From Bacillus sp. JCM 19058 (GTDB lineage: Bacteria > Bacillota > Bacilli > Bacillales_H > Bacillaceae_D), in NCBI GenBank assembly GCA_001310555.1, contig BAXO01000037.1, forward strand, positions 1 through 50,215: a stretch of 50,215 nucleotides of DNA. Direction: 5' to 3'. Shown here one piece after another: positions 50,210-50,215 of this stretch. How positions within the stretch are numbered: the first letter of the stretch is position 1; the number at the start of each line of letters is the position of its first letter. The position numbers and the translations under genes are program-made. The notes below the pieces were generated by a model. That model saw only the letters and a program-made list of their open reading frames with translations. It searched no databases and was not told the DNA's origin.

Positions 50210-50215
50210 TTCAGA

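Noticed and set aside
1..50215. Reading the broken genes as a block of pseudogenes in a degenerating genome
   Set aside because: Breaks are almost all single-base, sit in homopolymers, and leave all catalytic motifs intact, including in essential genes.

Overview
The window looks like a chromosomal segment of a spore-forming, low-to-mid-GC member of the Bacillaceae. Evidence is the set of Bacillus-type genes: spo0B-obg, NiaR, hemEHY next to a pbpF-like gene, a complete liaIHGFSR set, ecsABC-hit-serC-hpr, prsA-yhaL-yhaM, cssRS, a YidC homologue and three tiny YjcZ-family proteins. The long acidic tail of PrsA hints at an alkaliphile or halophile; this is inference only.

Layout. 1-5.0 kb: NAD synthesis, with nadBCA on the minus strand divergent from a nifS-type desulfurase and its repressor niaR. 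5.0-8.7 kb: spo0B-obg and pheB-pheA on the minus strand. 9.0-11.9 kb: an Ssu/Tau-type ABC transporter (ATPase, permease, lipoprotein). 11.9-13.6 kb: mostly non-coding, with promoter- and terminator-bounded small ORFs. 13.7-19.7 kb: hemEHY and pbpF. 19.8-20.2 kb: a decayed SRPBCC/AHSA1 gene. 20.5-25.0 kb: liaIHGFSR cell-envelope stress operon. 25.4-26.1 kb: ccdA-like gene, followed by a 21-bp tandem repeat. 26.5-33.4 kb: ecsABC divergent from hit, then serC, a YtxH-domain gene and hpr. 33.4-41.3 kb: an accessory stretch (UvrA-like ABC protein with a WYL regulator, orphan solute-binding lipoprotein with a calcineurin-like phosphoesterase, a YpmS-like protein) lying between hpr and prsA. 41.5-44.8 kb: YjcZ peptides, prsA, yhaL, yhaM. 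45.1-50.2 kb: cssSR, an LSm-like tyrosine/proline-rich protein, a GyrI-like protein, yidC and a membrane ORF at the edge.

The most striking property is that most genes, including essential ones (hemE, hemH, hemY, serC, yidC), are interrupted by single-base indels that reading across the break repairs exactly. I infer roughly fifty events. A/T runs of 6-8 nearly always carry one or two extra bases, while short G/C runs (GG or CC where GGG or CCC is needed) nearly always lack one. The simplest explanation is an uncorrected sequencing or assembly error signature, so I annotate these as single genes and give the repair position. Only the AHSA1 remnant looks truly decayed.

Functionally the window is housekeeping plus envelope and secretion quality control: LiaRS, CssRS, PrsA, YidC, Ecs, a CcdA-like protein and a class A PBP all deal with the cell surface or exported proteins. 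I see no phage genes, transposase, tRNA, rRNA or CRISPR array, and no clearly novel defence system. The best candidates for something new are the UvrA-like/WYL pair, the orphan binding protein/phosphoesterase pair and the small peptide locus near 12.6 kb.
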